Shown here in pieces: positions 1 to 8,715 of a stretch of 64,000 nucleotides of DNA. Numbering within the stretch: position 1 is the first letter of the stretch; every line of letters begins with the position of its first letter. A model generated the notes under the pieces. That model was not told where the DNA came from and searched no databases. It saw only the letters and a program-made list of their open reading frames with translations. Where the stretch lies: the NCBI GenBank assembly GCA_019359435.1, contig JAHHHI010000063.1:62001-126000 (forward strand), in the 5' to 3' direction. The stretch comes from Kaiparowitsia implicata GSE-PSE-MK54-09C (GTDB lineage Bacteria; Cyanobacteriota; Cyanobacteriia; Elainellales; Elainellaceae). Made by a program: the position numbers and the translations under genes.

Positions 1-2
1 TC

Positions 3-113
3 AGCCTTGCCCAGATAGTCTTTAGCTTCAGCCAGGCGGCAGTGATCTTCGACAGCCTGCTGGATAAAGCCGATATTTTGGTCGAAGGTGCGGCTCGTTT
101 GCTGGGCAAGTAA
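3..113 (+). CDS. C-terminal end of an unidentified protein (partial)
   Basis: An open frame enters from the left edge and ends at TAA 111-113, giving 36 residues that finish in DILVEGAARLLGK. Third codon positions are rich in G and C as in the neighbouring genes, which favours this strand over the minus strand, also open here but without a start codon. It would be convergent with the DUF1822 gene. The fragment is too short for a function. Confidence 0.35.
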   Translation, partial: SLAQIVFSFSQAAVIFDSLLDKADILVEGAARLLGK

Positions 114-119
114 GCCTGC

Positions 120-1307
120 TCACACCTCGGGCCGAAACACAAACGGAGGCCAGTTCAGGGTCGTACCATTGGGCAGCTCCACCATGGCGGTAAACTGCTC
201 ATCCCAGGTGCCAATCACCTGGGCATATAGGTAGGCGGCATCGAGATCTGGGCTCAGAGTTTGCTCCGCCAAAATCGCCTCGGTATCGCGCACAATCAGC
301 CGGGTGCCGGGCGGCAGCTGTTCCCCAGGCACCGGCCCCAAAAAGAGAAACAGCGACCATTCCGGCGGGCGAGGTTCAAACATCGTCCAGGTGAGGGCAT
401 AGAGCCGAAACGGTAGGCCAAACTGCTGGAGGTCGGTGTAGGCTCCCCTGGCGGTACTGGGAATCGAGCCCCCCGCTGGTTCTAAATCTCGCAAAACGGC
501 CTCCAGCTCTTCAGCCGGGGTGCTGGTCGACATCATGGCGTGGGCTGGGGCCAGGGGTGGCAGCAGCGTCCAGGCCAACCCATCGGCCACGGTGTCGAGT
601 TGGTCGCGCAGCCAGCGGCCCGCGTTGATCAAGTCGCCCGCCCGCTGAGTGAGTAAGGATGGTCGTGCTGGAGCCGATGCCGCTGCGGGGCTGGCCGCCG
701 CCAGCTGCTCCGGGTTGAGGCAGGTCAGGTAGAGCAAGATATCTTCGGGGGAGCTATCGAAGTACTGCACGGGCAAAGTATAGGTGCCATCGGCCTGGGC
801 GACAAGTTCCCCCTGGCGCAGGTGGGCCAGCAGGCGATCGCGCCGTAGTCCCGCCAAAATAGTCACCTGGTCGGCTTCTTCTTGCACCTCGGCCAGCACG
901 TAGAGGTGGGCAAAATTGGCGGCATCGTCCACCGCGCTCTGGGGAATCGTCACCACCTCGTCGCTGAGGCTACCCTGGGCCACCACCGCCAGGCGAAAGT
1001 CGTTGACCCGGCAGGTAACCGTTGGATTGGGGGGGCGATTGCGATCGTAATAGATGGCGATATCTTGAGCCCCGGCCTCTAACCACTGTTGCAGCCCCTG
1101 CACCGCCATGGCCCGCAGAAACGTCGGCCACTGCTGGGCCACATCGGGCTCTTGCTGGCAGATCTGCACCGCCCAGTCGATCGCAGCGGCAGACAGAGTC
1201 ACCATAGATGAGCGCCAGGGCTCAAACTCAAACTCAGCAGACTCGGCAGAATAGCTCATAGGAGGTAGATGGGGAAATGGGTAGGCGGCGAAAGAGAGCA
1301 ATATCAT
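120..1307 (-). CDS. DUF1822 family protein
   Basis: A 395-residue protein resembling the cyanobacterial DUF1822 family. The N-terminal part has the typical pattern of a VQICQQEP helix, a WPTFLRAMAVQGLQQWLEA helix and an IYYDRN segment. No signal peptide, membrane segment or catalytic motif is evident and the family's function is unknown. The start overlaps the stop of the upstream sigma-like gene by four bases (ATGA), so the two are probably translationally coupled. Another in-frame ATG lies about 16 codons downstream. Expression should come from the GAATAAG promoter upstream of the sigma-like gene. A regulatory or anti-sigma-like partner role is conceivable, but this is inference from coupling alone. 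Confidence 0.75.
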   Translation of the reverse strand: MILLSFAAYPFPHLPPMSYSAESAEFEFEPWRSSMVTLSAAAIDWAVQICQQEPDVAQQWPTFLRAMAVQGLQQWLEAGAQDIAIYYDRNRPPNPTVTCRVNDFRLAVVAQGSLSDEVVTIPQSAVDDAANFAHLYVLAEVQEEADQVTILAGLRRDRLLAHLRQGELVAQADGTYTLPVQYFDSSPEDILLYLTCLNPEQLAAASPAAASAPARPSLLTQRAGDLINAGRWLRDQLDTVADGLAWTLLPPLAPAHAMMSTSTPAEELEAVLRDLEPAGGSIPSTARGAYTDLQQFGLPFRLYALTWTMFEPRPPEWSLFLFLGPVPGEQLPPGTRLIVRDTEAILAEQTLSPDLDAAYLYAQVIGTWDEQFTAMVELPNGTTLNWPPFVFRPEV

Positions 1308-2641
1308 GACTCAGTACCCGGCATAAAGGGATGAATGGTGGTGCAGAGCTGATGGGCAAACAGGCTTTTAGCGGTGCGGCCCTTTGGCTGTTGAGCTTCA
1401 GCGGCGGCGGTGGCCAGCATCTCGTCTACCTCCTCGGCCAGCAGGGCCTCTAGGGTCTGGTCGAGGGCCTTAAGGCGATCGGCAGACACGTAGGCAAGGG
1501 CCTGGCGGCGCACGGTTTCGTAGAGCTGGGGTAGCAGCCGATGGCGCACATCCGATCGCAGGCGTTTCAGATTCAGCAATCGATTCACCTGCACCTGAGA
1601 GCTGAGGCCAATGTCGGGGGCCAGCTTGCCCATGCCCAGCCCTTTGCAATGGAACAGATGCAGCCCCTGCACGTAGGCCTGATCTTGAGGCGGCTTACGG
1701 CCCCGCAACCGATCAATGTTGGCCTGAATGACGGCGGCGATCGCCCCATCCAGCTCCTGCACCATGGCCTGGCGGTAGGCCTGCAAAAACTCGTCCTGGT
1801 CATCGCCAGTATCGGGGGGCGGGCTGGCCTGGGCATCGGCCACTTTTTCCCAGTCGAGGCTGTCAGATTGATAGGCCAGGGCTGGGCCGCCCCGCACATG
1901 CACTCGGTACTGACGCAGTTGCCCGGCTAGCTGCCGCAGCTGGGCCAGTACCTCTTTGGGCGGCAGGTCGGGGGCAATCGCCCGCAGTTGTTCGGTGGTG
2001 GGCGTTTGGCAGCGCTGGCGGTTGAGGCGCTGGGCGATGCGATCGCGCTGGTAGATCTGCTGGTAGCAACCCAGCAAGGCCGCTGCCTGGGTAACTTCGT
2101 ACTCGCTGCACAAATGGTACTGACGCAAAATCCGCTGCACCTGTTCGGGCTTGGTGTCGTTCAAAATTGCCCAGTCGCTGACTCGATACAGGCCCTTTTC
2201 TAGCAGCACCCGGTTTAGAGCCGGGTGGTGGTTGGTGCGCCGACTGGCCCAAGTGCTGAGGGCGGCTTTAGTAGGGTCATAGGTCTCTAAGATCTCCAGG
2301 GTAAAAGGGCAGTAGTCTGCGGCTAGCCGCCCATCGTCGTCGAGCACTAGATAAAGCAGGTCGCTGTCAGTAAACTTATAGTCTTGCCCAAACCGCTGGG
2401 CCAGACTGATGCAGACCTGCTGAATCTGGTAGGTAATGAAGCAGCGCAGGCTCAGCTGGGCCAGCTGAGCCTCGGCCTGCCCTGACAACCAGGTGGCGAA
2501 GATCAGTCGTGGCCATTCGGTCTCGGGGGCGTCTGCAATGGTGCTCTGAAACCAGGTTTGCACCTGGGGCAGCACCTGCATCTGGTAATCGCCTGAGCTG
2601 CTCAGGCGCACCAGTTGCCAATAGCGTGAAGCAGTATTCAT
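1304..2641 (-). CDS. sigma-70-like factor (cyanobacterial CHAT-cluster type)
   Basis: A 445-residue protein. The central stretch around residues 120-165 (DPTKAALSTWASRR, then SDWAILND) is reminiscent of sigma region 2. A C-terminal segment around residues 325-375 (LHLFHCKGLGMGKLAPDIGL, followed by a basic RLLNLKRLR helix) reads like a region-4 helix-turn-helix. From memory, proteins of this kind are annotated in cyanobacteria as sigma-70 family factors beside DUF1822 genes, but similarity to housekeeping sigma factors is weak. It lies first in a two-gene operon with DUF1822. Its own upstream region carries the GAATAAG-N17-TA element shared by the protease genes, so it may autoregulate and drive the whole cluster; that link is inference. 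Confidence 0.6.
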   Translation of the reverse strand: MNTASRYWQLVRLSSSGDYQMQVLPQVQTWFQSTIADAPETEWPRLIFATWLSGQAEAQLAQLSLRCFITYQIQQVCISLAQRFGQDYKFTDSDLLYLVLDDDGRLAADYCPFTLEILETYDPTKAALSTWASRRTNHHPALNRVLLEKGLYRVSDWAILNDTKPEQVQRILRQYHLCSEYEVTQAAALLGCYQQIYQRDRIAQRLNRQRCQTPTTEQLRAIAPDLPPKEVLAQLRQLAGQLRQYRVHVRGGPALAYQSDSLDWEKVADAQASPPPDTGDDQDEFLQAYRQAMVQELDGAIAAVIQANIDRLRGRKPPQDQAYVQGLHLFHCKGLGMGKLAPDIGLSSQVQVNRLLNLKRLRSDVRHRLLPQLYETVRRQALAYVSADRLKALDQTLEALLAEEVDEMLATAAAEAQQPKGRTAKSLFAHQLCTTIHPFMPGTES

Positions 2642-2706
2642 GGTTAGCTGAAGCTTGCGGGTTAACGGTAACAGTCAAGGTGCTAGGGTTTTTTCCCCGC
2701 CACTAT

Positions 2707-2736
2707 TAACTATTACTGACCACCGGGAACTTATTC
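2707..2736 (-). promoter_or_regulatory. GAATAAG-N17-TAGTTA promoter-like element for the sigma-like operon
   Basis: On the minus strand GAATAAG (2730-2736) is followed by exactly 17 bases and TAGTTA (2707-2712), about 66 bp before the start codon. It is one of eleven equally spaced copies in the window. Confidence 0.6.
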
Positions 2737-2884
2737 ATGGAGTTTCAGTAATTTTGGCAAGTCTTGCTTATACGGGAACAGATCCGCTGGCTGAGCGGCG
2801 TAGGTAACGGAGTCCGCTGACTGAACGGAGTTGTTTATGCAGTGTCTTTCAACGGAAGAAAATCAACAGGAGAATAAGGCAGGG

Positions 2885-5560
2885 CTAGAGGCCATTGCCA
2901 ATCAAAATAAATGGTGCCCAGTGGTAGGGGTGCTGAGAGCCCACTGCTGAGAGCGGTCTGCCATCAAGGGTCTCAATTGATATAGAAGCTCGGGAGGCGG
3001 CGAGGCGGGTGGCAGTGTCTTCGTTGTAGAGCAGGCTAAGCTGCGCCTGGCGTAGGGCCTCAGCCTTGGTGAGTTCGCCTGTAGCGAGGAACTCGTAAAA
3101 GCGCTGCATCAGGACACTGGTGCTGTCGTCATCCACCTTCCATAGGGAGGCGACCACGGTTTCGGCCCGACCCGGACGGAGAAAGTAGGAACTGAGTCCA
3201 GCAATTTCAGTACCATCTCCGGCGGGGCCACCCAGAGCGGTTTGGCAGGCGGAGAGCACCACCAGGTGCAGGTTGCGCAGGCGGCGCTCAATGGTTTCGA
3301 TGTCGGGAATGAAAAGGCGATCGCCGTTGCCTAGCACAATGTACGATTCCTGGGCACGACCGGGTACAAAGGCGGCGTGGGTGGCCATGTGCAGCACCCG
3401 ATGGCTGGCCACGTTGTCCCGCAGGGCATCGAAGGTGAAGGCCTCGTCGAGGAAAACCTGACCGGGGAAAATGCCCGCTCCCACGCTGTCATTCCGCACG
3501 ATCGCCGCTAGTTCTTCTTGTACCGCTGGCAGTGGGTTCAACCCTGCCACTGCCTGGGTCAGCCCCAGGCCCAGCACCTGGGACTCATCCACCGCTCCCA
3601 GTCGCCCGCCGGTTTCGGTGACGGCGGGGGCCAGCACGGTAGAGACCCGGTAGCGCTCGATCAAAAAGTTTTCGCCGTCGAACAGCGCCGCCATGGGAAT
3701 GTAGCGGGTGACGCGATCATTGACGAAAATCAGGTGGTCAACGCCATTTTTTTCTAGCTCTGCTTCCAAAGGTTTAATGATCCAGCCGTAGAGCTGCTGA
3801 CTGGTGGCCTGAAGGTCATCCAACGCCCCCCGATTTAGCAGTTCCCCAAACCGCTGCACTGTGGCCGATAGCTCTCCCTGAGGTACGGGTACCTCCACAC
3901 TGCCAATGACGTTGCCCGCCGTGGCCCACACTAACCACAGCTTGTCTTCCAGCACAAAGGGGTAGATTAGCACCGCCGTTTCCCCGGCTTCGGCATAGGC
4001 CGCTAGCAATTGCTCGGCCTCGCCGCTGATGGTTTCAGGGTTTTGAAATACGTCGTCGTCGGCTCGGTTGGCCCGGACGATGCGGTTGAATTCGGCCACC
4101 TGGCGATCGTACTGGGCTTTGAGGGCTTCTTGCTGGTCGTAGAGGGCGTCGAGGTCGGCGCAGTTGGTAGCTTCACAGTCGAGAATTCGGCTGCCCAAGG
4201 CGATCAGGCTACCGTGGGCCTCAATGACGGTTTGCTCTGGGTCGGTAAAGGCCAGGGCGGTACCAGTCCACACGGCGCGGGTGTTGGTAAACTCACGCAG
4301 TTCTTCCAGTTGCAACAGGTCGAGCACCTGCTGTGCTTCGGGAATACGGCCCTGGTTGAGGAGCAGATTGGCCAGGCGACGGTAAGAACCTGCAACAGTA
4401 TCGGTGAAGGACTGTTGCAGGTCAATATCCAGGCCACGAATGCCATCCCGAATGGATTCACGCACTTCAATAGAGGCTTTGAGGAAAACAATGGCGAGAT
4501 CAGGGTTGCCTTGCTCGTCAAAGAGAACACCAAGATTGTGGAATGAGATGCCTTCGCTTCTGCGATTGCCAATGTCGCGGGCGATAGCAAGCCCTTGCTC
4601 GTAGAAGTCAATAGCTTCCTGATATTGCCCTAGGCTGTAATAAGCATTTCCCAAATTCATTAGGACGCGGCCTTCACCACCACGATCGCCAATCTCGCGG
4701 ACAATCGCAAGACCTTGCTCATAAAGGTCGATAGCTCTCTGATGTTGACCCAGGCTGCGGCGAGCATTTCCCAAATTCATTAGGACAGTACCCTTTCCAG
4801 ATTGGTCGCCAATCTCATGGACAATGGAAAGACTTTGCTCATAAAAGTCGATGGCTTGCTGATATTGCCCTAGGCTGTAGTAAGCACTGCCCAAATTTCC
4901 TAGGCTGTAACTTTCTCCAGTGCGATTGCCAATCTCGCGGGCAATCACAAGGTTTTGTTCGTGGAGGTTAATACCCTGCTGATATTGCCCCAGGTAGATG
5001 TAGATATTGCCCAAGTTCCCTAGGGTAATGCCCTCCCCAGTGCGATTGCCAGTCTCACGGGCAATCGCGAGACTCTGGTTATAGAAGCCGATGGCTTGCT
5101 GATATTGCCCAAGACTGCTGTAAGCACTGCCCAAATTTCCTAAGGTAGATCCTTCTCCAGCGTGATCGCCGATCTCGCGGGTGATCACTAGACGTTGCTC
5201 ATGGAAAGTGATTGCCTTACGGTCGTCTCCAAGACCACTGTAAGCACTGCCTAAATTCCCTAGGGCATTTCCTTCGCCGCCCCGATCGCCAATCTCGCGG
5301 TAAATTTCCAGCGCCTGTTCCCAGGATTGCAACGCCTCTCGAAACTGGCTGGCGTTGTATTGCTGGATGCCCTGCTGGAAAAGGCGTTCAGCTTCGCTGG
5401 CTCGAAGAGCATCGGCTTCGGCCTTGCGCTCCTCGGCGCTCTGGGCCAGGGCAGCGGGCATCAGATCCCTGGGTTCTTCAAAGAACCCAGGGATCTCGGC
5501 AAAGGGCACCATTACCGCCGTTGCTGCAACCCAACCCAACCACTTTGCTGCATATCGCAT
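2885..5560 (-). CDS. secreted TPR-CHAT (caspase-like) protein
   Basis: An 891-residue protein. Residues 1-40 form a signal peptide ending at an AALA-QS cleavage site, so it is probably exported. About eight 40-residue tetratricopeptide repeats (GEGNALGNLG pattern) cover residues 55-375. After a helical linker, the CHAT domain fills about residues 530-891. The caspase-like dyad is present: His728 in HMATHA and Cys772 in LSACQT. It ends with the APFILIGNGL tail shared by its paralogues. CHAT domains are clan CD cysteine proteases; TPRs usually bind partners. The substrate is unknown. The leader has a conserved GGAG-N3-TGCCCC block before ATG and a GAATAAG-type promoter. A perfect palindrome sits in the signal-peptide coding region. 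Confidence 0.88.
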   Translation of the reverse strand: MRYAAKWLGWVAATAVMVPFAEIPGFFEEPRDLMPAALAQSAEERKAEADALRASEAERLFQQGIQQYNASQFREALQSWEQALEIYREIGDRGGEGNALGNLGSAYSGLGDDRKAITFHEQRLVITREIGDHAGEGSTLGNLGSAYSSLGQYQQAIGFYNQSLAIARETGNRTGEGITLGNLGNIYIYLGQYQQGINLHEQNLVIAREIGNRTGESYSLGNLGSAYYSLGQYQQAIDFYEQSLSIVHEIGDQSGKGTVLMNLGNARRSLGQHQRAIDLYEQGLAIVREIGDRGGEGRVLMNLGNAYYSLGQYQEAIDFYEQGLAIARDIGNRRSEGISFHNLGVLFDEQGNPDLAIVFLKASIEVRESIRDGIRGLDIDLQQSFTDTVAGSYRRLANLLLNQGRIPEAQQVLDLLQLEELREFTNTRAVWTGTALAFTDPEQTVIEAHGSLIALGSRILDCEATNCADLDALYDQQEALKAQYDRQVAEFNRIVRANRADDDVFQNPETISGEAEQLLAAYAEAGETAVLIYPFVLEDKLWLVWATAGNVIGSVEVPVPQGELSATVQRFGELLNRGALDDLQATSQQLYGWIIKPLEAELEKNGVDHLIFVNDRVTRYIPMAALFDGENFLIERYRVSTVLAPAVTETGGRLGAVDESQVLGLGLTQAVAGLNPLPAVQEELAAIVRNDSVGAGIFPGQVFLDEAFTFDALRDNVASHRVLHMATHAAFVPGRAQESYIVLGNGDRLFIPDIETIERRLRNLHLVVLSACQTALGGPAGDGTEIAGLSSYFLRPGRAETVVASLWKVDDDSTSVLMQRFYEFLATGELTKAEALRQAQLSLLYNEDTATRLAASRASISIETLDGRPLSAVGSQHPYHWAPFILIGNGL
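5463..5496. repeat. perfect 16-bp palindrome inside a signal-peptide coding region
   Basis: AGATCCCTGGGTTCTT (5463-5478) is followed by a 2-base loop and its exact reverse complement (5481-5496). It codes the IPGFFEEPRDL part of the TPR-CHAT signal peptide. Diverged but still paired copies occur at the same place in two paralogues (15475-15508 and 29268-29301). Confidence 0.85.
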
Positions 5561-5592
5561 GGGGGCAATACTCCATCTGGGGGTGACACCAC

Positions 5593-5622
5593 TATATAGG
5601 TCTGGACAAGGGCCACTTATTC
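5593..5622 (-). promoter_or_regulatory. GAATAAG-N17-TATATA promoter-like element
   Basis: GAATAAG at 5616-5622, 17 bases, then TATATA at 5593-5598 on the minus strand, 33 bp before the ATG of the TPR-CHAT gene at 2885-5560. Confidence 0.65.
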
Positions 5623-5660
5623 AGCTTTAGACAAACTTTCGATGAATCGACACCCTTGCT

Positions 5661-8375
5661 CTACAGGCCATTGCCGATCAAAATAAACGGTGCCCAATAG
5701 TAGGGATGGCTGAGGCTGTCGGCTACGCTCAGGGGCAGCCCCGTTTGCTTGCTGACAACATCAATTCCCGCTCTGCGATCGACCCCTGATGCGGTAAAGT
5801 CTCCCTCGATCAGGGCGATCTGGGCCCGTTGCAGGGCCTCGGTTTTGCTTATGCCCTGGTTCAGATTGGTATAGAAGGCATCCATCAGCATCTGGGTGCC
5901 GCCGTCGCTGACGATCCACAGGGAGGCGATCGCCGCATCGGCCCCGGCCTGTTTCATTCGGTAACCCAGGCCCAAAATTTCGGCCCCATTGCCGTCGATG
6001 ATATCTCCCACCGCAGTTTCGCAAGCGCTCAGCACCACTAAATCCACGTTGGGAAAGTTCCAGAGGCCCACATCCCGCAGGGTGACATGGCTACCATCAC
6101 CAAACACAATAAACGAGTCCTCTGGTGGGCCAGGGTTAAAGCTAGCGTGGGTGGCCAGGTGGATAACGTTGTAGTCGTTCATATCCAGAACGATAGAGGG
6201 TGCAAAGTCTTGGTTGAGCCGCTGAGTAGTGGTAGGGATGAGTTGAGCGATGTTTTCGACCTCGCGCCCGGCGTAGGTAAGTCCATCGAACAGTAGGGTG
6301 CGGGTGCTGGTGGGGATGGTGAACTGCCCTTCGGTAAAGGCGGCAGCTAACACTGATAGCCCGCCGGAGAAGGGGCGATTGGTCAGGTTGGTGAGGCTGG
6401 CGGCCACGATGTTGTTGACCTGGAGCCGCTGGGCCAGCCAGCTCTCGCCGTCGTGCAAAGCAGCCAGGGGAATGTAGCGCAGTTGGCCATCGGGGGCATA
6501 GAGCACTACTTCGGCATTGGCCTGGGCCAGGTCGGCCTCGATGGGGCGAATCAGCCAGTCGTAGAGCTGTTGGGCCGGGACGATCGCATCCCGTCGGGGC
6601 GACCCCAGGGCAGAGCGAAACTCTGCGATCGCCCGGTTCAGCTCTTCACGCCCCACCGCCACCGTGCGGCTCACGGGGGGTGCATTGGCGGTGACCACCA
6701 CCAGCTCCAGGCGATCTTCCAGAATTAGCGGGTAAAGGGCGACGGTGTTTTGCCGCAGCGTTTGCAGGTTGTTTTGCAGTTGGTTGAGTTCCGCCAGTTC
6801 CAGGTTGGCGGCCCCAGTTGTATTGCGCAGCCGCTCTACTAGGGCCTGCACTTCGTGGCTGGTGATCAATTGCTCAAAGGCGAAGCGGGCATCTTGCTGG
6901 AGCTGGCGCAGTTCGCGAATGCGGGCGGTTTGCTCTGGGGTGCGGTTTGCTGTGGCAATAGTCTCTAGCTCCCGCAGCCCTCGCCCCAGGGCCACAATCT
7001 GGTCTTGGTTGGTGGTAAAGCGCTCTAGGGCGGCCAGTTCTTCGGGCCGCAGAGGCACGCCGCTCTCGGTTTGGGCGGTGCGCTGCACGTCTTGCAGGTA
7101 GTCGTCCAGTTCTTGCACCTGCAACAGATCCAACACCCGCTGAGCTTCGAGCACGCGATCGGCTTGGAGGAGGAGGTCGGCCAGACGGCGATAGGTGTGG
7201 GCAACGGTCTCGGTGAAGGACTGCTGCTGCTCGGCGGTGAGGCCGCGAATGTCGCCGCGAATATCTTCTCTGACATTGACCGCTTGCTTGAAGAAGGCGA
7301 TCGCCAGCTCTGGCTCATCCAAGCCTTCCAGCACAAAGCCGATGTTGTTAAGGGTAATGCCTTCACCTGCGCGATTGCGAACCTCTTGAGCAATCGCTAG
7401 GGAATCGGTGTAGTAGCCTAACGCCTGTTCATACTGCCCCAGATTATGATACACCCCCCCAATGTTGTGGAGAGTCTGTCCAACGCCCGCGCGATCACCC
7501 ACCGCTTGACGAATAGCCAGAGCATCACTGTAGTAACGCAGCGCCTGTTCATATTGCGCTAGGTTGTAGTGCACCACCCCAATATTGTTGAGGGTGGTAC
7601 CCTCGCCCGCGCGATCGCCCATCGCTTGACTAATAACCAGGGCATCGGTGTAGTAGATTAGCGCCTGCTCGTATTGCCCTAGGTTGTAGTACACTATCCC
7701 AATATTGTTGAGGGTATCTCCCTCGCCTGCGTGATCGCCGACTTCTTGACGAATAGCCAGAGCATCACTGTAGTAACGCAGCGCCTGTTCATATTGCGCT
7801 AGGTTGTAGTGCACCACCCCAATATTGTTGAGGGTGGTACCCTCGCCCGCGCGATCGCCCATCGCTTGACTAATAACCAGGGCATCGGTGTAGTAGATTA
7901 GCGCCTGTTCGTATTGCCCTAGGCTGTAGTACACTATTCCAATATTGTTGAGGGTGGTACCCTCGCCCGCGCGATCGCCTACCGCTTGACTAATAGCCAG
8001 GGCATCGGTGTGGTAGCGCAGCGCCTGCTCGTATCTCCCAAGAGCATGAGAAATTACGCCCAACCCGGTCAGCGTTTGCCCTTCGCCCTGACGACTCTTA
8101 TCAGGAAAGGCTGCCTGCACGTCTGGATGACGGTACAGCTCTAGCGCTTGCAACAAAGCATTAAAGGCCGGTTCAAACTGGCTAGTGCGCCAAAGCTGAA
8201 ATGATTCATTAAAAAGCCGATCAGCCTCAGCCAGGTGGGTTTCAGCGGTCTGCCCCTGGGCCAGGGTAACTGCTTGCTGGGGCTGCCGCGTTGCCGCATA
8301 GCTTGGTGGTTTCCCCACTGGCAGTAGCACCGCTGCCAGCGCCACCCACCCTATCCACTTCGCCCTGTGCCCCAT
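5661..8375 (-). CDS. secreted TPR-CHAT (caspase-like) protein
   Basis: A 904-residue paralogue. It starts with a signal-peptide-like segment (VALAAVLLPVG core) and then has about eight TPRs of the GEGTTLNNIG type over residues 55-385. A charged helical linker (about 420-540) precedes the CHAT domain. His743 in HLATHA and Cys785 in LSACET give an intact dyad. The protein should be an exported cysteine protease or a peptide-binding relative; its target is unknown. Two adjacent TPRs have been duplicated very recently, with 163 bp identical between copies. It is transcribed from a promoter-like element about 160 bp upstream, so it has a longer leader than its paralogues. Confidence 0.88.
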   Translation of the reverse strand: MGHRAKWIGWVALAAVLLPVGKPPSYAATRQPQQAVTLAQGQTAETHLAEADRLFNESFQLWRTSQFEPAFNALLQALELYRHPDVQAAFPDKSRQGEGQTLTGLGVISHALGRYEQALRYHTDALAISQAVGDRAGEGTTLNNIGIVYYSLGQYEQALIYYTDALVISQAMGDRAGEGTTLNNIGVVHYNLAQYEQALRYYSDALAIRQEVGDHAGEGDTLNNIGIVYYNLGQYEQALIYYTDALVISQAMGDRAGEGTTLNNIGVVHYNLAQYEQALRYYSDALAIRQAVGDRAGVGQTLHNIGGVYHNLGQYEQALGYYTDSLAIAQEVRNRAGEGITLNNIGFVLEGLDEPELAIAFFKQAVNVREDIRGDIRGLTAEQQQSFTETVAHTYRRLADLLLQADRVLEAQRVLDLLQVQELDDYLQDVQRTAQTESGVPLRPEELAALERFTTNQDQIVALGRGLRELETIATANRTPEQTARIRELRQLQQDARFAFEQLITSHEVQALVERLRNTTGAANLELAELNQLQNNLQTLRQNTVALYPLILEDRLELVVVTANAPPVSRTVAVGREELNRAIAEFRSALGSPRRDAIVPAQQLYDWLIRPIEADLAQANAEVVLYAPDGQLRYIPLAALHDGESWLAQRLQVNNIVAASLTNLTNRPFSGGLSVLAAAFTEGQFTIPTSTRTLLFDGLTYAGREVENIAQLIPTTTQRLNQDFAPSIVLDMNDYNVIHLATHASFNPGPPEDSFIVFGDGSHVTLRDVGLWNFPNVDLVVLSACETAVGDIIDGNGAEILGLGYRMKQAGADAAIASLWIVSDGGTQMLMDAFYTNLNQGISKTEALQRAQIALIEGDFTASGVDRRAGIDVVSKQTGLPLSVADSLSHPYYWAPFILIGNGL
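7505..7907. repeat. recent 240-bp duplication of a two-TPR unit
   Basis: Bases 7505-7667 and 7745-7907 are identical over 163 bp at a spacing of 240 bp, exactly two 40-codon TPRs. Other repeats of the gene are clearly diverged, so this pair is young or has been homogenised by gene conversion. Confidence 0.9.
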
Positions 8376-8715
8376 AAGATTCTCCTGTACGATTCAGTAG
8401 ACTTTATCGGTTATAAAAGGCAACGCTATGAGTAGAACTTATCAAGGCAATTATCTTGATTTTGACACTACCTGTAGCGTAATCAATATTATTTCCAATT
8501 AAGTCTAGTAATTGGGCTGCTGGGTTAACAACAGCATATAGGTCTGACCCAGCGGAGCTTATTCACTTCATGAAAACTTTTTTCCCATAGTTGCGTAGCA
8601 CCCCCGAACCCATCAATGGGCAGCCTCGACCGATTTATCTCTCACCTGCAAAAAACCTTCACACGCGATGGTTTAGTGAGTTGGGTATTCAGTCAGTGAG
8701 CGATCGCACCTCCGC
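8376..8715. other. intergenic region between two TPR-CHAT genes
   Basis: This gap of 340 bp holds the long leader and promoter of the 5661-8375 gene. Bases 8398-8515 resemble 11389-11530 in short blocks (TTATCGGT, then TATTTCC-ATTAAGT). Nothing recognisable lies at 8565-8715, downstream of the next gene. Confidence 0.5.
8535..8564 (-). promoter_or_regulatory. GAATAAG-N17-TATATG promoter-like element
   Basis: GAATAAG at 8558-8564, 17 bases, TATATG at 8535-8540 on the minus strand. It predicts a leader of about 150 bases for the TPR-CHAT gene that starts at 8375. Confidence 0.6.

Noticed and set aside
1-113. Minus-strand continuation of the DUF1822 frame into the left edge
   Set aside because: It is open but follows the DUF1822 stop directly and has no start codon; codon use favours the + strand frame.
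4010-4546. 178-codon frame on the + strand opposite the first TPR-CHAT gene
   Set aside because: It is an antisense shadow of a GC-rich gene, with low-complexity V/G-rich composition and no start signal. The same applies to the long frames opposite 6453-6728, 21240-21758 and 52814-53284.
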